This document shows, one piece after another, positions 20,320 through 30,516 of a stretch of DNA of 64,000 bases; positions within the stretch are counted from its first letter, which is position 1; each line of letters begins with the position of its first letter. The DNA lies in contig JAICGJ010000005.1 in assembly GCA_025923195.1 (NCBI GenBank), forward strand, positions 22,981-86,980, read 5' to 3'. Made by a program: the position numbers and the translations under genes. The stretch is from Chryseolinea sp. (GTDB lineage: Bacteria; Bacteroidota; Bacteroidia; Cytophagales; Cyclobacteriaceae). The notes beneath the pieces were generated by a model. That model did no database searches. It was not told the origin of the DNA and was given only the letters and a program-made list of their open reading frames with translations.

Positions 20320-21336
20320 CTATTCACTATTTTCCCTAATTGCACTATGATAGGTTCTTAACAACTTTTCCGCTGCAGCATTCGCAGAAATTTTTTTTTC
20401 GAAAACTTTACCCTGCAATTTCTCTCTTTCGGATTGCCATGAACGAAATCGCGCAACATCCAAACCCAAGAGCTCTTGAAAATAAATTTGGAGCAAGTCA
20501 TTATTTTGTGCCTTTCTATTCGTGACAAACGTGCCGTCTGCTGTTGACTGATCAACATATGATGTTATCAACCGCCAGATTTCTTCGATACCCTTTTTGG
20601 TGTGAGCCGACGTCGTCAAAACCTTCGGCGTCCAAGCCGTGCCAGTTGATGGGTTAAGGTGCAATGCTTGCTCATAAGAAGCTTTTGCAGCGAGGGCATT
20701 TTTGATATTGTCACCGTCAGCTTTTGTAATGACAATCGCATGAGCAACTTCAGTGATACCTTTCTTTATTCCCTGCAGTTCATCGCCTGCACCTGCCAGC
20801 ATGAGGAGCAAAAAAAAGTCTACGAGATTTTTTACACTTACCTCAGACTGGCCGACGCCTACAGTTTCAATGATTATAATTTCGTAGCCTGCAGCTTCAC
20901 ACAATAGCATCACGTCATTTGTTTTTTGAGCGACACCTCCCAATGTGCTTCCCGACGGGCTTGGTCGGATGTAAGCTGATGGCTGTCTTGAAAGTCCTTC
21001 CATCCGAGTCTTGTCGCCGAGTATGCTTCCTTTGGTAATTTGGCTGCTGGGATCCACCGTCAAAACAGCTAGCTTTTTCCCGAGGCTTGTGATGTGCGTG
21101 CCGAAGGACTCAATGAAAGAGCTTTTACCAACTCCCGGGACACCCGTAATTCCAATACGAATTGATTTACCTGTTGCATGTATGATTTTCTCTAAAAGCC
21201 GTGTGCTTAATTTCCGATCGTCGGCTAGATTACTCTCAATAACTGTTATAGCTTGGCTTAGGATCATACGGTCACCTTGCAAAACACCATCTGCTAACGA
21301 TTTTAAAGGCGGCCTGGGTTTGATCGATTGCTTCAA
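20320..21336 (-). CDS. meaB: Methylmalonyl-CoA mutase-associated GTPase MeaB (ArgK-like)
   Basis: GITGVPGVGKSSFIESFG, AVLTVDPSSQITKGSILGDKTRM, ETVGVGQSEV, ITKADGDN. Confidence 0.93.
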   Translation of the reverse strand: MKQSIKPRPPLKSLADGVLQGDRMILSQAITVIESNLADDRKLSTRLLEKIIHATGKSIRIGITGVPGVGKSSFIESFGTHITSLGKKLAVLTVDPSSQITKGSILGDKTRMEGLSRQPSAYIRPSPSGSTLGGVAQKTNDVMLLCEAAGYEIIIIETVGVGQSEVSVKNLVDFFLLLMLAGAGDELQGIKKGITEVAHAIVITKADGDNIKNALAAKASYEQALHLNPSTGTAWTPKVLTTSAHTKKGIEEIWRLITSYVDQSTADGTFVTNRKAQNNDLLQIYFQELLGLDVARFRSWQSEREKLQGKVFEKKISANAAAEKLLRTYHSAIRENSE

Positions 21337-21391
21337 GATTCTCGTAATGCTCGCTTAAATTTCTAAATTTACTTAACACTCGTGAATCAAT

Positions 21392-22711
21392 ATGAGAAAT
21401 TTTTGGATTGATTGTGTTCTGGCTACGCTCCTCGTATTTCTCTTGATGTGGGGAATTCTTGGAATATCCAACCTAAACATTTTCAACGCATTTGATTCAA
21501 TCGGTCAGGCTTTGTCAGATATCCAGTTGACAGATTACGTTTTTTCAAACCTTCGTAAAGATCCAGATGTTGATCAAAATATTGTGGTGGTTAATATCGG
21601 CGATTTATCAAGAGGCGAAATTGCGGAAGAAATCAAGATCATCAGTCAACATAAGCCAAAGGTAATTGGTATCGATAGTTTTTTTGGATGTCCTTCTTTG
21701 TTGAGAGATACAGTCAACTGTCCAAAGTTGAGGGATGTCATGGGTAATTTGTTATTGAGCAATGCTATACAAGAAGCGGGCAACGTTGTTCTTGTTACGA
21801 AAGTCCTTCAAGCTGATACGCTTCTGCCGCCAAACCAATACGATTCGCTAAGGAGGTCTGATCCGATGTTTAGCGACTTTGCCGTTCGCGAGGGCTATGC
21901 AAACCTGGACACAGATGCTGAGTTCCAGGATGATGCAAAGACCTGCCGTGTATTCAATCCGAGAATCGAGGTCGATGGCAAAACAAACTATGCATTCGCA
22001 GTCGAGATAGCAATGGAATACGACTCGGTGAAAACGAAAAAATTTCTAGAGAGAAACAATTACGAGGAGGTGATTAATTATCGCGGCAATGTATATGACA
22101 TTTTTGGATCAACAGGCTATCCGAATATGTTTTATACACTTGACGTCGACGATGTTCGTTCGGGAAATTTCATGCCCGACATGTTAAAAGACAAGATCGT
22201 GATTTTCGGATTTTTAGGATCATATTTAGGCGACCCTTCCTGGGATGATAAGTTTTACACGTCCTTAAATAAAAAGCTAGCTGGCAGGGCCAATCCCGAT
22301 ATGTTTGGAGCTGTAGTTCACGCCAATATCGTTTCAATGATCTTAAATGAGGACTACGTTAATCAAATGGCCGAATGGCAGGAAGTTGCGATGGCAATAA
22401 TTCTTTGTTTGTTGAATGTGGCACTATTTTCGTTAATCAACACTCATTTGCCCCTTTGGTATGACGGCATTACCAAACTTTTGCAGCTCATTCAGTTATT
22501 GCTGTATACAGTATTAATGGTAATGATCTTTCATTGGTTTTCATTTAAACTGAATGTAACACTTACCTTAGCGGCAGTAGCATTAGTAGGAGATGTTTAC
22601 GAGATTTATATGAGTGTAATCAAAAACATGTATTTTAAGATAAAGGGATGGTTTATGATTACCCCAAAAGACGATGCTGTATTAACCGCGGTAAATACCG
22701 AAGAATCTTAA
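21392..22711 (+). CDS. CHASE2-domain membrane protein lacking a recognisable C-terminal output domain
   Basis: N-terminal TM, IVVVNIGDLSRGEIAEEIKIISQHKPKVIGIDSFF, then TM helices and a short cytoplasmic tail. Confidence 0.8.
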   Translation: MRNFWIDCVLATLLVFLLMWGILGISNLNIFNAFDSIGQALSDIQLTDYVFSNLRKDPDVDQNIVVVNIGDLSRGEIAEEIKIISQHKPKVIGIDSFFGCPSLLRDTVNCPKLRDVMGNLLLSNAIQEAGNVVLVTKVLQADTLLPPNQYDSLRRSDPMFSDFAVREGYANLDTDAEFQDDAKTCRVFNPRIEVDGKTNYAFAVEIAMEYDSVKTKKFLERNNYEEVINYRGNVYDIFGSTGYPNMFYTLDVDDVRSGNFMPDMLKDKIVIFGFLGSYLGDPSWDDKFYTSLNKKLAGRANPDMFGAVVHANIVSMILNEDYVNQMAEWQEVAMAIILCLLNVALFSLINTHLPLWYDGITKLLQLIQLLLYTVLMVMIFHWFSFKLNVTLTLAAVALVGDVYEIYMSVIKNMYFKIKGWFMITPKDDAVLTAVNTEES

Positions 22712-22739
22712 CTTGCCACAGTCTTGAATTTAAATAATC

Positions 22740-23630
22740 ATGAAAGCTAGCGTATTGACTCTTTCTCTTTCCATTTTCATCTCTTTCACCCAGGCGCAAG
22801 ACTATGCATTCAAAGTCCTCGCGAATAAAGGAGCAAATGAAGTCAAATCCGGCAGTGACTGGCTTCCTGTTAAGACAGGCGCCAGCTTAAAAAATGATGA
22901 TGAGCTTAAGCTTAGCGCAAATGCTTATATGGGCTTAGTACATGCTACAGGCAAACCACTGGAGTTAAAGCAACCTGGAAGCTATAAGGTCTCAGACCTT
23001 GCCGCTCAAGTAAAGACCGGTAGCAGTGTTTTGACCAAGTATACAGATTTCATCCTTAGTAGTAACTCACCCGAAGCCAAAAAGAACCGGCTGAGCGCTA
23101 CCGGAGCAGTGGATCGCGGTGATAATGCAGCCATTCAGTTACTATTACCGCAAAATCAACATTCTGGAATTTACAATAACGTCGCAATTATTAGCTGGGT
23201 AGGAACCAACGTACCTGGACCCTATATTATAACGGTTCGAAACATGTTTGACGATGAGTTGGCGCAATTGGAAACCCCCGAGGCTAGTTACCAAATCGAT
23301 TTAACTGATCCCAAATTTTCGAAGGAGAACGCGCTTTTGATTGAAGTAAAGGCCAAGAATGACCCCAAACAGGTTTCCAAGCAGCATTTGATTAAGAAGC
23401 TCGCTCCTGCGGAACAGGAAAACGTCAAGAAGTCGCTAAATGAGATTATGGGCGAGGTTCAGGAGCAAACTGCTCTAAATAAGTTCATTTTAGCGGGTTT
23501 TTATGAGGAGAACAATCTCTTTATAGATGCTATTTCGGCCTACGAAGAAGCCATCAAACTCGCACCTGATGTCACCTCCTACAGGGAGGCCTATGATGAC
23601 TTTTTGATCCGGCACGGAATTAAAAAATAG
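22740..23630 (+). CDS. Secreted protein, paralog A: FecR-like N-terminal motif and helical TPR-like C-terminus
   Basis: Signal peptide; QDYAFKVLANKGANEVKSGSDWLPVKTGASLKNDDELKLSANAYMGLVHATGKPLELKQPGSYKV; alignable along its length with the next gene. Confidence 0.7.
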   Translation: MKASVLTLSLSIFISFTQAQDYAFKVLANKGANEVKSGSDWLPVKTGASLKNDDELKLSANAYMGLVHATGKPLELKQPGSYKVSDLAAQVKTGSSVLTKYTDFILSSNSPEAKKNRLSATGAVDRGDNAAIQLLLPQNQHSGIYNNVAIISWVGTNVPGPYIITVRNMFDDELAQLETPEASYQIDLTDPKFSKENALLIEVKAKNDPKQVSKQHLIKKLAPAEQENVKKSLNEIMGEVQEQTALNKFILAGFYEENNLFIDAISAYEEAIKLAPDVTSYREAYDDFLIRHGIKK

Positions 23631-23652
23631 ATAAAATATTTTAAGAAAAATG

Positions 23653-23672
23653 AAGCCGCGCGGCGGCTTTTT
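23653..23672 (+). terminator. Rho-independent terminator after paralog A
   Basis: agccgc-gcg-gcggct hairpin followed by ttttt. Confidence 0.8.
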
Positions 23673-23755
23673 CCGTTTATAGGTGGTATAAAATTTCTCA
23701 ATGGATTATCTTATTTTTGTCTAAATAAGTCCTTCCCTTTAAAATTTCTCTTACC

Positions 23756-24655
23756 ATGAAATCACGTAGAATGGCTTTCTTCGCAGTCCTCCTTTTGGCA
23801 TTTGGGTACTGTCCGGCACAGGATTATGCGTTCAAAGTCCTTGTAAATAAGGGCAAGAACGAACTGAAGTCAGGAAATAGCTGGCAGCAGTTGAAGGTAG
23901 GATTGAGTCTTAAATCAGCAGACGAATTAAAGATCTCTGAAAACGCATACCTCGGTCTGGTCCACGTCAGTGGAAAGGCGTTGGAACTGAAGCAATCCGG
24001 AAACTATAAAGTCGTGGATCTGGCAGCGAAAGTTAACGGGGGTTCTAGTGTTTTAAATAAGTACACAGATTTCATCTTAAGCTCCGCCACGTCGCCGAAA
24101 AATCGTCTTGCAGCAACTGGTGCAGTTGATCGGGGAACAGACAACATTCAGGTATATCTTCCCAAGCCGGAGTTGGCAGTTGTTTATAATAATGACGTAA
24201 TCATAGGCTGGGATTCTGAAGCAGCGCCGGGCCCCTATATAGTAACATTCAAGAGTTTGTTCGATGATGACTTGGGTAGGGTTGAAGTACCTGAAAATAC
24301 CGTGGCTGTTCAATTAAACAATCAGAACTTCGCTAATGAAGACAACATTATTGTGGAGGTCTCCTCACTGTCCAACAAGAATAAAATCTCCGACAAGTAT
24401 ACACTAAAGAAACTATCGAAGGCCGATAAAGACAGGATCAAGAATTCTTTACGTGAAATCGAAAACCCAACGGCCGAGCCCAATGCGCTCAACAAGTTGT
24501 TGATAGCCGGCTTCTATGAGCAAAACAACCTCCTCATCGACGCAGGCACGGCTTATCTCGAGGCGATCCAACTTGCGCCCGACGTTCCTCAGTACCAGGA
24601 AGCCTATGATAACTTCCTCTTGCGTAACGCGCTGAAAAAGCCTGTTAAGAAATAG
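23756..24655 (+). CDS. Secreted protein, paralog B
   Basis: QDYAFKVLVNKGKNELKSGNSWQQLKVGLSLKSADELKISENAYLGLVHVSGKALELKQSGNYKV; same architecture as 22740-23630. Confidence 0.7.
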   Translation: MKSRRMAFFAVLLLAFGYCPAQDYAFKVLVNKGKNELKSGNSWQQLKVGLSLKSADELKISENAYLGLVHVSGKALELKQSGNYKVVDLAAKVNGGSSVLNKYTDFILSSATSPKNRLAATGAVDRGTDNIQVYLPKPELAVVYNNDVIIGWDSEAAPGPYIVTFKSLFDDDLGRVEVPENTVAVQLNNQNFANEDNIIVEVSSLSNKNKISDKYTLKKLSKADKDRIKNSLREIENPTAEPNALNKLLIAGFYEQNNLLIDAGTAYLEAIQLAPDVPQYQEAYDNFLLRNALKKPVKK

Positions 24656-24684
24656 TGATTCACATATTCAGGACTGAAAAATCG

Positions 24685-24718
24685 AAGAGCTGTCCGATTG
24701 AGGGCAGCTCTTTGCTTT
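24685..24718 (+). terminator. Rho-independent terminator
   Basis: aagagctg ... cagctctt stem followed by T-rich tttgcttt. Confidence 0.7.
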
Positions 24719-24728
24719 ATTGGCGGGG

Positions 24729-24759
24729 TTTGGCTGAAAGCATTAATATTCTATTTTTG
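24729..24759 (+). promoter_or_regulatory. Bacteroidota-type promoter upstream of sucD
   Basis: TTTG (24729-24732), 19-nt spacer, TATTTTTG (24752-24759), matching the TTTG / TAnnTTTG pattern. Confidence 0.65.
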
Positions 24760-24781
24760 TGCAGCCCATAAAAACAAGCCC

Positions 24782-25660
24782 ATGAGTGTATTGGTAAATA
24801 AGAATTCACGAGTAATCGTCCAAGGTTTTACTGGCTCCGAGGGGTCGTTCCATGCCGGACAAATGATAGAATACGGAACAAACGTTGTCGGAGGTGTTAC
24901 ACCGGGCAAGGGAGGAAATGAGCACTTAGGCCGACCGGTTTTTAACACAGTGAAGGAAGCTGTTGAAAAAACAGGAGCAGATGTTTCAATAATTTTTGTG
25001 CCTCCCGCTTTTGCCGGAGATGCAATCATGGAGGCGGTGGAGGCCGGAATAAAAGTTATCATCACAATCACGGAAGGTATACCGGTAAAGGATATGATGG
25101 TGGCCAAGAAATACCTTCAAAACAAAGGGGTGATTCTTATCGGTCCAAATTGCCCGGGGGTCATTACACCTGGCGAAGCAAAAGTCGGAATCATGCCTGG
25201 GTTTGTTTTCAAGAAAGGTAGAGTTGGGATCGTATCCAAGTCCGGAACACTCACTTACGAGGCTGCCGACCAAATCGTAAAGGCAGGTCTTGGAATTTCT
25301 ACGGCAATCGGAATTGGTGGAGATCCTATAATCGGAACACCAACAAAGGATGCGGTGGAATTGCTAATGAATGATCCGGAAACGGATGCCATAGTCATGA
25401 TAGGAGAGATTGGGGGCAGCTATGAACCGGTAGCTGCACGTTGGATCAAGGAACAAGGAAACAAGAAACCTGTGGTGGGCTTTATCGCTGGTCAAACCGC
25501 GCCACCCGGGCGAAGGATGGGTCACGCAGGTGCTATCATTGGAGGAGCCGAGGACACGGCATCTGCCAAAATGAAAATTATGAAGGAGTGCGGTATAACC
25601 GTCGTGGATTCCCCCGCGGAGATAGGCGAAACCATGTCGAAAGTGCTAAAATCAAAGTGA
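24782..25660 (+). CDS. sucD: Succinate-CoA ligase subunit alpha
   Basis: [45 protein letters not shown]...[20 protein letters not shown]...[16 protein letters not shown] track extends upstream to 24698. Confidence 0.97.
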   Translation: MSVLVNKNSRVIVQGFTGSEGSFHAGQMIEYGTNVVGGVTPGKGGNEHLGRPVFNTVKEAVEKTGADVSIIFVPPAFAGDAIMEAVEAGIKVIITITEGIPVKDMMVAKKYLQNKGVILIGPNCPGVITPGEAKVGIMPGFVFKKGRVGIVSKSGTLTYEAADQIVKAGLGISTAIGIGGDPIIGTPTKDAVELLMNDPETDAIVMIGEIGGSYEPVAARWIKEQGNKKPVVGFIAGQTAPPGRRMGHAGAIIGGAEDTASAKMKIMKECGITVVDSPAEIGETMSKVLKSK

Positions 25661-25664
25661 GAAA

Positions 25665-25916
25665 TTAGAAGCTCGTCTTAAATTCGTTCGCCAGGTAATC
25701 GTTAAGACTTTTTAGACCCTTAAGCATATTAAGCTTCTCGGGAGCTTCGTCCGCATTGTCGTTTTTATAGAAGACTTCGATAAACAAGTCGCTCAACATA
25801 TAAATGTAGATCTTACGGCCTCCCTTCACTCGGGTACCTAAGGCAATACCCTTTTTCTTCAGGTACGCGACCTGTTTTTCGGCTGAGAGTCGGCTGAAGA
25901 AAAACCTGAATAACAT
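25665..25916 (-). CDS. Small hypothetical protein (83 aa)
   Basis: Fills the gap convergent to sucD; plausible protein composition. Confidence 0.6.
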   Translation of the reverse strand: MLFRFFFSRLSAEKQVAYLKKKGIALGTRVKGGRKIYIYMLSDLFIEVFYKNDNADEAPEKLNMLKGLKSLNDYLANEFKTSF

Positions 25917-26053
25917 AAATGCAGTTCTTGGTGTGCATACAGGGACTCCAATATTGCGCCAACCACAAAAAGGGCGGAATCAGGCGGTTTCAATAGATAA
26001 TTAGACTATTTGCGTCTTTAATTGGGAATTTTTTTTTCAAAACAGGGAATTTT

Positions 26054-26626
26054 TTAATGGCAGATTCTGAGAGTGGATTCGTCCTCAACCTCGCCAAACC
26101 AGACCAGCCCATATTCCTTGTAAATTCCTATTCCTATTGCATTCCATTTAACCTTGCTCCATGACCCGCTATTTATTAAAAGCGGATTATGTCCTGCACT
26201 AATCTTCCAGCCATCAATACCTTCCTGCGCCGAAGCACCTAAGGAACTGTAGTATGCGATTTCAAATCCATTTCCAGAATAGCCCGCAATTTCCTGAGGT
26301 TTGGTCCACATGCAGCTGGCTTCCTTATGGTCATTGGTGTAACAGCAAGACGTCCATTTGCCTTTTTCAGACCAGCTATGAGGGTTGCATTTATTCTTTG
26401 GATTGAATTCGTAATGCTCGGCAAGATCCCTTGCGTGTGTCTGCGCCACGAGAGTGAGCTTGGATGAGATAGGAATGGCGTCCAAACTCTTACTCCTCCT
26501 ATAGTCCATAATGAGATCATAAAGTTTTTTTTCCTCTTTGGACAGACAAACTTCATTTAAGGCCGGCTTCGCGTTGAAGCCCGTCATTAGTAAAAATAAA
26601 AACGCAGACAGTGCAAACGATCTCAT
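26054..26626 (-). CDS. Secreted CAP/SCP-like domain protein
   Basis: Signal peptide; LTLVAQTHARDLAEHYEFNP...NPHSWSEKGKW...SGHNPLLINSGSW-like C-terminal region. Confidence 0.8.
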   Translation of the reverse strand: MRSFALSAFLFLLMTGFNAKPALNEVCLSKEEKKLYDLIMDYRRSKSLDAIPISSKLTLVAQTHARDLAEHYEFNPKNKCNPHSWSEKGKWTSCCYTNDHKEASCMWTKPQEIAGYSGNGFEIAYYSSLGASAQEGIDGWKISAGHNPLLINSGSWSKVKWNAIGIGIYKEYGLVWFGEVEDESTLRICH

Positions 26627-26756
26627 ATTTAGTATTTCGTTGATAAACGCTTATGATATAAAAAATATCCTTCGATTGTAACCTTATTTTTTTAATTTGC
26701 CGCCCGCAAAAAGCAAGCCCCTCTTCTGAGGGTAAAAATCATTAACTCTTATAAAA

Positions 26757-27983
26757 ATGAGCGATCAGAAAATCAGTCTCCAAAATGGTAAACTCAATGT
26801 GCCAGATAAACCCACGATCCCTTTTATTGAAGGTGATGGTACCGGTATAGATATCTGGCCAGTGTCTCAGAAAGTTTTTGACAGAGCTGTTGAGAAAGCC
26901 TTTGGAGGCAAGCGTAAGATTAACTGGAAGGAAGTTCTGGCCGGAGAAAAAGCATTTAAAAAAACGGGTAATTGGTTGCCAGATGAGACGCTCGGAGTTT
27001 TTAAGGATTACCTGGTTGGAATAAAGGGGCCGCTGACAACTCCCGTAGGAGGCGGTATTCGCTCCCTTAACGTCGCACTTCGTCAGGAACTGGATTTATA
27101 TGCCTGCGTACGACCGGTGCGTTGGTTTAAAGGGGTTCCTTCTCCTGTGAGGGAACCGCATAAGACGGATATGGTTTTGTTCAGGGAGAATACGGAGGAT
27201 ATATACGCCGGAATAGAGTTCCAAGAGGGTTCGGAAGATCACAAGAAATTCATGCGCCTTTTCAAGGAGAATTTTCCAAAAGGCTATAGTAAGATCCGCT
27301 TCCCGGAAAGCTCGAGCATAGGGATCAAGCCCGTATCGCGGGAAGGCACCGAAAGATTGGTCCGGTCAGCGTTGGAGTATGCGTTGACGCACAAGAAGCC
27401 AGATATGACTTTAGTACACAAGGGAAATATCATGAAATTTACAGAAGGTGGCTTCCGCGACTGGGGATATGCTTTGGCGAAGCGCGAATTTGGGGCCGTC
27501 GATCTGGATGGGGGCCCATGGCAGGTAATAGAAAGGGGCGGGCATAAACTAATTCTCAAGGATGCCATTGCCGACGCGTTTCTACAACAAATTCTGCTAC
27601 GTCCGGATGAATATTCCGTAGTGGCCACTTTGAACTTAAATGGCGATTACATTTCAGATTCCCTGGCTGCTATTGTTGGAGGAATTGGGATCGCGCCTGG
27701 TGGAAATATAAACTATACTACGGGCCATGCGATATTTGAAGCTACTCATGGTACAGCACCAAAATATGCCGGGCAGGACAAAGTCAATCCCGGTTCTGTA
27801 ATACTCTCCGGTGTTATGATGTTTGAATATATGGGCTGGAACGAGGCTGCGGAATTGATTTACAAAGGACTTGAGGCCGCTATCTCAAAAAAGAGGGTGA
27901 CCTATGACTTCCACCGCTTGATGGAAAGTGCGACGTTGTTAAAGTGTTCAGAATTTGGTGAGGAGATCATAAAAAATATGTGA
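26757..27983 (+). CDS. icd: Isocitrate dehydrogenase (NADP-dependent type)
   Basis: [56 protein letters not shown]. Confidence 0.96.
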   Translation: MSDQKISLQNGKLNVPDKPTIPFIEGDGTGIDIWPVSQKVFDRAVEKAFGGKRKINWKEVLAGEKAFKKTGNWLPDETLGVFKDYLVGIKGPLTTPVGGGIRSLNVALRQELDLYACVRPVRWFKGVPSPVREPHKTDMVLFRENTEDIYAGIEFQEGSEDHKKFMRLFKENFPKGYSKIRFPESSSIGIKPVSREGTERLVRSALEYALTHKKPDMTLVHKGNIMKFTEGGFRDWGYALAKREFGAVDLDGGPWQVIERGGHKLILKDAIADAFLQQILLRPDEYSVVATLNLNGDYISDSLAAIVGGIGIAPGGNINYTTGHAIFEATHGTAPKYAGQDKVNPGSVILSGVMMFEYMGWNEAAELIYKGLEAAISKKRVTYDFHRLMESATLLKCSEFGEEIIKNM

Positions 27984-28006
27984 TCTCCGACCTTGGTAAG
28001 AAAGAG

Positions 28007-28031
28007 AAGCTCCACCAATAGGAGCTTTTTT
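28007..28031. terminator. Terminator between convergent icd and ribH
   Basis: aagctcc ... ggagctt followed by tttttt. Confidence 0.75.
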
Positions 28032-28044
28032 GTGAGTTTTAAAA

Positions 28045-28512
28045 TTAAAAATTGAGCATTTTAATGGCAGTCAAGGCAGCTTCTTCGCCTTTGTTTCCGA
28101 ATTTCCCTCCAGCCCGGTCCAGGGCTTGCTGATGATTCAATGTCGTTATCACGCCAAAGATCACCGGCTTTCTGGTCTTAAGTCCTGCCTGGGTTATTCC
28201 GTACGCAACGGCCTGACAGATATAATCGAAGTGCGGGGTATCGCCCTGAATGACACAGCCTAGGCAGATCACTGCATCTACTTTCTTTTCTTCAGCGAGC
28301 CAGAGGGCCCCCAATGACAGTTCAAAACTGCCTGGAACGCTCTTCCGAATGATATTTTCTTTTTTTACGCCATGGGATTTAAGGCATGTGACGGCGCCGT
28401 CGTAAAGTGCTTCGGTTATTTCTTCATTCCATTCCGCCACGACAATGGCAAATGTCTTCTTAGCGAGATTAACCTTGGAACTAACCTTGCCTGATGTTAA
28501 CGGTCCAGCCAT
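28045..28512 (-). CDS. ribH: 6,7-dimethyl-8-ribityllumazine synthase
   Basis: [45 protein letters not shown]. Confidence 0.96.
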   Translation of the reverse strand: MAGPLTSGKVSSKVNLAKKTFAIVVAEWNEEITEALYDGAVTCLKSHGVKKENIIRKSVPGSFELSLGALWLAEEKKVDAVICLGCVIQGDTPHFDYICQAVAYGITQAGLKTRKPVIFGVITTLNHQQALDRAGGKFGNKGEEAALTAIKMLNF

Positions 28513-28592
28513 ACGAAATTATTTTTTGAGATACCCTTTGGAACAAAAAAAGGGATAGATAAAATCTATCCCCATTATTTTTTATCTAAAAT

Positions 28593-29282
28593 TTAAGAAT
28601 TGGGCTCTAACCGCGCTCTAAACTTCCTAGCGTTCTGATATTCTGATGATTCCCAATATTGGTTAATAATTTTGTCGTACGTTTCCCTTGCTTTATCGTT
28701 TTGATTGAGTTTTTCGTACGCCAACGCTTCTTTCATCAGATACCCAGGTGAGAAATATTTGTTAGGTTCATAGTTTGCAGCTTTATGATAGAACTTCGCG
28801 GCATCATCGTATTTTTCCTCTTCCATGTACGTGTCACCGACCAGGCTATACGCCCGGGCCTGTATCAATAGATCGTTGGCGCTGAAATCCTCAAGGTACA
28901 GCCGGGCCAATTCGAACTTGCCCTGTTTAAGGTAGCTTACTCCAGCATAGTAATTCGCCAGATTAGCAGCATCTGTGATTCCAAATTCGTCGATGATCTG
29001 AAGAAAACCCAGGTTGTTTCCATCGCCATTTAAAGCCTTGTCCAGGCTATCTGCTTCAAAATAATAGACAGCTTGGAACATTTCCGACTGCGCAAGTGCA
29101 TCTTGATTGCCCTTATAATAGTTGAAGGCAAAATAGCCCCCGACAACAATAAGTATTACTGCTGCAATGCCTACGACGATTTTTGGGTTTTGCTCCAGCC
29201 AACTTTCGGCACCTTCCAATTTTTCTTTAAGGGCTTCCGGATTTTCTAGAAGTTCGTGTTTATGTTCTGCCTTTTTTGCCAT
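28593..29282 (-). CDS. Membrane-anchored tetratricopeptide-repeat protein (YfgM-like)
   Basis: Single N-terminal TM followed by TPR-like helices (AKFYHKAANYEPNKYFSPGYLMKEALAYEKLNQNDKARETYDKI). Confidence 0.8.
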   Translation of the reverse strand: MAKKAEHKHELLENPEALKEKLEGAESWLEQNPKIVVGIAAVILIVVGGYFAFNYYKGNQDALAQSEMFQAVYYFEADSLDKALNGDGNNLGFLQIIDEFGITDAANLANYYAGVSYLKQGKFELARLYLEDFSANDLLIQARAYSLVGDTYMEEEKYDDAAKFYHKAANYEPNKYFSPGYLMKEALAYEKLNQNDKARETYDKIINQYWESSEYQNARKFRARLEPNS

Positions 29283-29395
29283 TGTAATTCATGTTATTCC
29301 TAACGGGAAACCGATGGAATCCAAATTCTATTACTCCAAAATACATCGGAGGGGCGCAAAACTAAGAAATTAGATGTTTCTAAACAAAGCAGAAC

Positions 29396-30439
29396 CTAGT
29401 CCAGGATAAAAGGATAATCTGTTTGGACATATACATCCGTCAAGGCTTCCGCCGGATCGGGATATTTGGATTCTTCCGCAAATTTGACGCTTTCGTCTAC
29501 CTTGGAGACAATCTTTTGGTCAATCTCGTCCAGTTCTTTTTCGGTAGCAAATTTCTTATCCAAAATCGATTTTTTCACTACCTCAATAGGGTCGCGTTGT
29601 TTGTACTGCTCCACTTCATCCTTTGTCCTGTACTTCTGAGGGTCAGACATGGAGTGACCCTTATAGCGATAGGTTCTAAATTCAAGAAGGGTTGGGCCTT
29701 CCCCGTTTCGGGCGCGTTCGGCCGCTCTCGCGACAGACCTGTGAACGTCTTCAACCTTCATGGCGTCGACGGGCTCCGACGGCATATCATAGGCGTCAGC
29801 AAGTGTATAAAGATCCGTCACATTCGAAGTTCTTTTCACCGACGTGCCCATTGCGTAACCGTTGTTCTCAATGACAAAGATCACCGGCAACTTCCAAAGC
29901 ATGGCCAGATTAAGAGCTTCGTGGAAAGACCCCTGTCTAACGGCGCCGTCTCCCATATAACAAATACACAAATTTCCTGTCTTGTTATATTTTTCTGCGA
30001 AGGCCATTCCTGCTCCAAGCGGAATCTGAGCACCTACAATTCCATGGCCGCCAGCAAAGCCCACATTCTTATCAAATATGTGCATGGACCCGCCTTTGCC
30101 TTTTGTTGTTCCTGTTTCCTTTCCATAGAGCTCTGCCATAATTGCCTTGGGATCAGTTCCAAGTGCGAGCGGGTGCCCGTGATCCCTATAAGCAGTAATC
30201 CATTTGTCACCTTTTCGTAAGGCAGTAACCGCGCCGGAGGCGCACGCCTCCTGTCCGATGTACAGGTGGCAAAAGCCCTTAATTTTTTGCATCCCGTAGA
30301 GCTGTCCAGCCTTTTCTTCGAACTTTCGCATCAATTGCATGCTTTCATACCAATAGAGGTATGTCTCACGGGAGAACTGCGTAGTATCATTCTTCTTAGC
30401 CTCAGCCGGCTCGTTCTTCGCTTTGGTTGTCGTAGGCAT
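29396..30439 (-). CDS. pdhA: Pyruvate dehydrogenase E1 component subunit alpha
   Basis: YWYESMQLMRKFEEKAGQLYGMQKIKGFCHLYIGQEA, GDGAVRQGSFHEALNLA, YRYKGHSMSDPQKYR. Start set at MPTTTKAKNEP. Confidence 0.95.
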   Translation of the reverse strand: MPTTTKAKNEPAEAKKNDTTQFSRETYLYWYESMQLMRKFEEKAGQLYGMQKIKGFCHLYIGQEACASGAVTALRKGDKWITAYRDHGHPLALGTDPKAIMAELYGKETGTTKGKGGSMHIFDKNVGFAGGHGIVGAQIPLGAGMAFAEKYNKTGNLCICYMGDGAVRQGSFHEALNLAMLWKLPVIFVIENNGYAMGTSVKRTSNVTDLYTLADAYDMPSEPVDAMKVEDVHRSVARAAERARNGEGPTLLEFRTYRYKGHSMSDPQKYRTKDEVEQYKQRDPIEVVKKSILDKKFATEKELDEIDQKIVSKVDESVKFAEESKYPDPAEALTDVYVQTDYPFILD

Positions 30440-30516
30440 ATCCCTATTTTTGATCCGAGTTGCGAAATTAATTCCCAAACGAACATTCGCCAAACTTTCA
30501 TTCATTAATTCCTTTC

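Noticed and set aside
20320-21336. Antisense plus-strand ORFs (82, 115 aa) over meaB
   Set aside because: Shadow ORFs opposite a well-supported GTPase gene.
29423-30220. 265-aa plus-strand ORF antisense to pdhA
   Set aside because: Lies wholly inside a clear pdhA gene on the opposite strand; translation is not protein-like.
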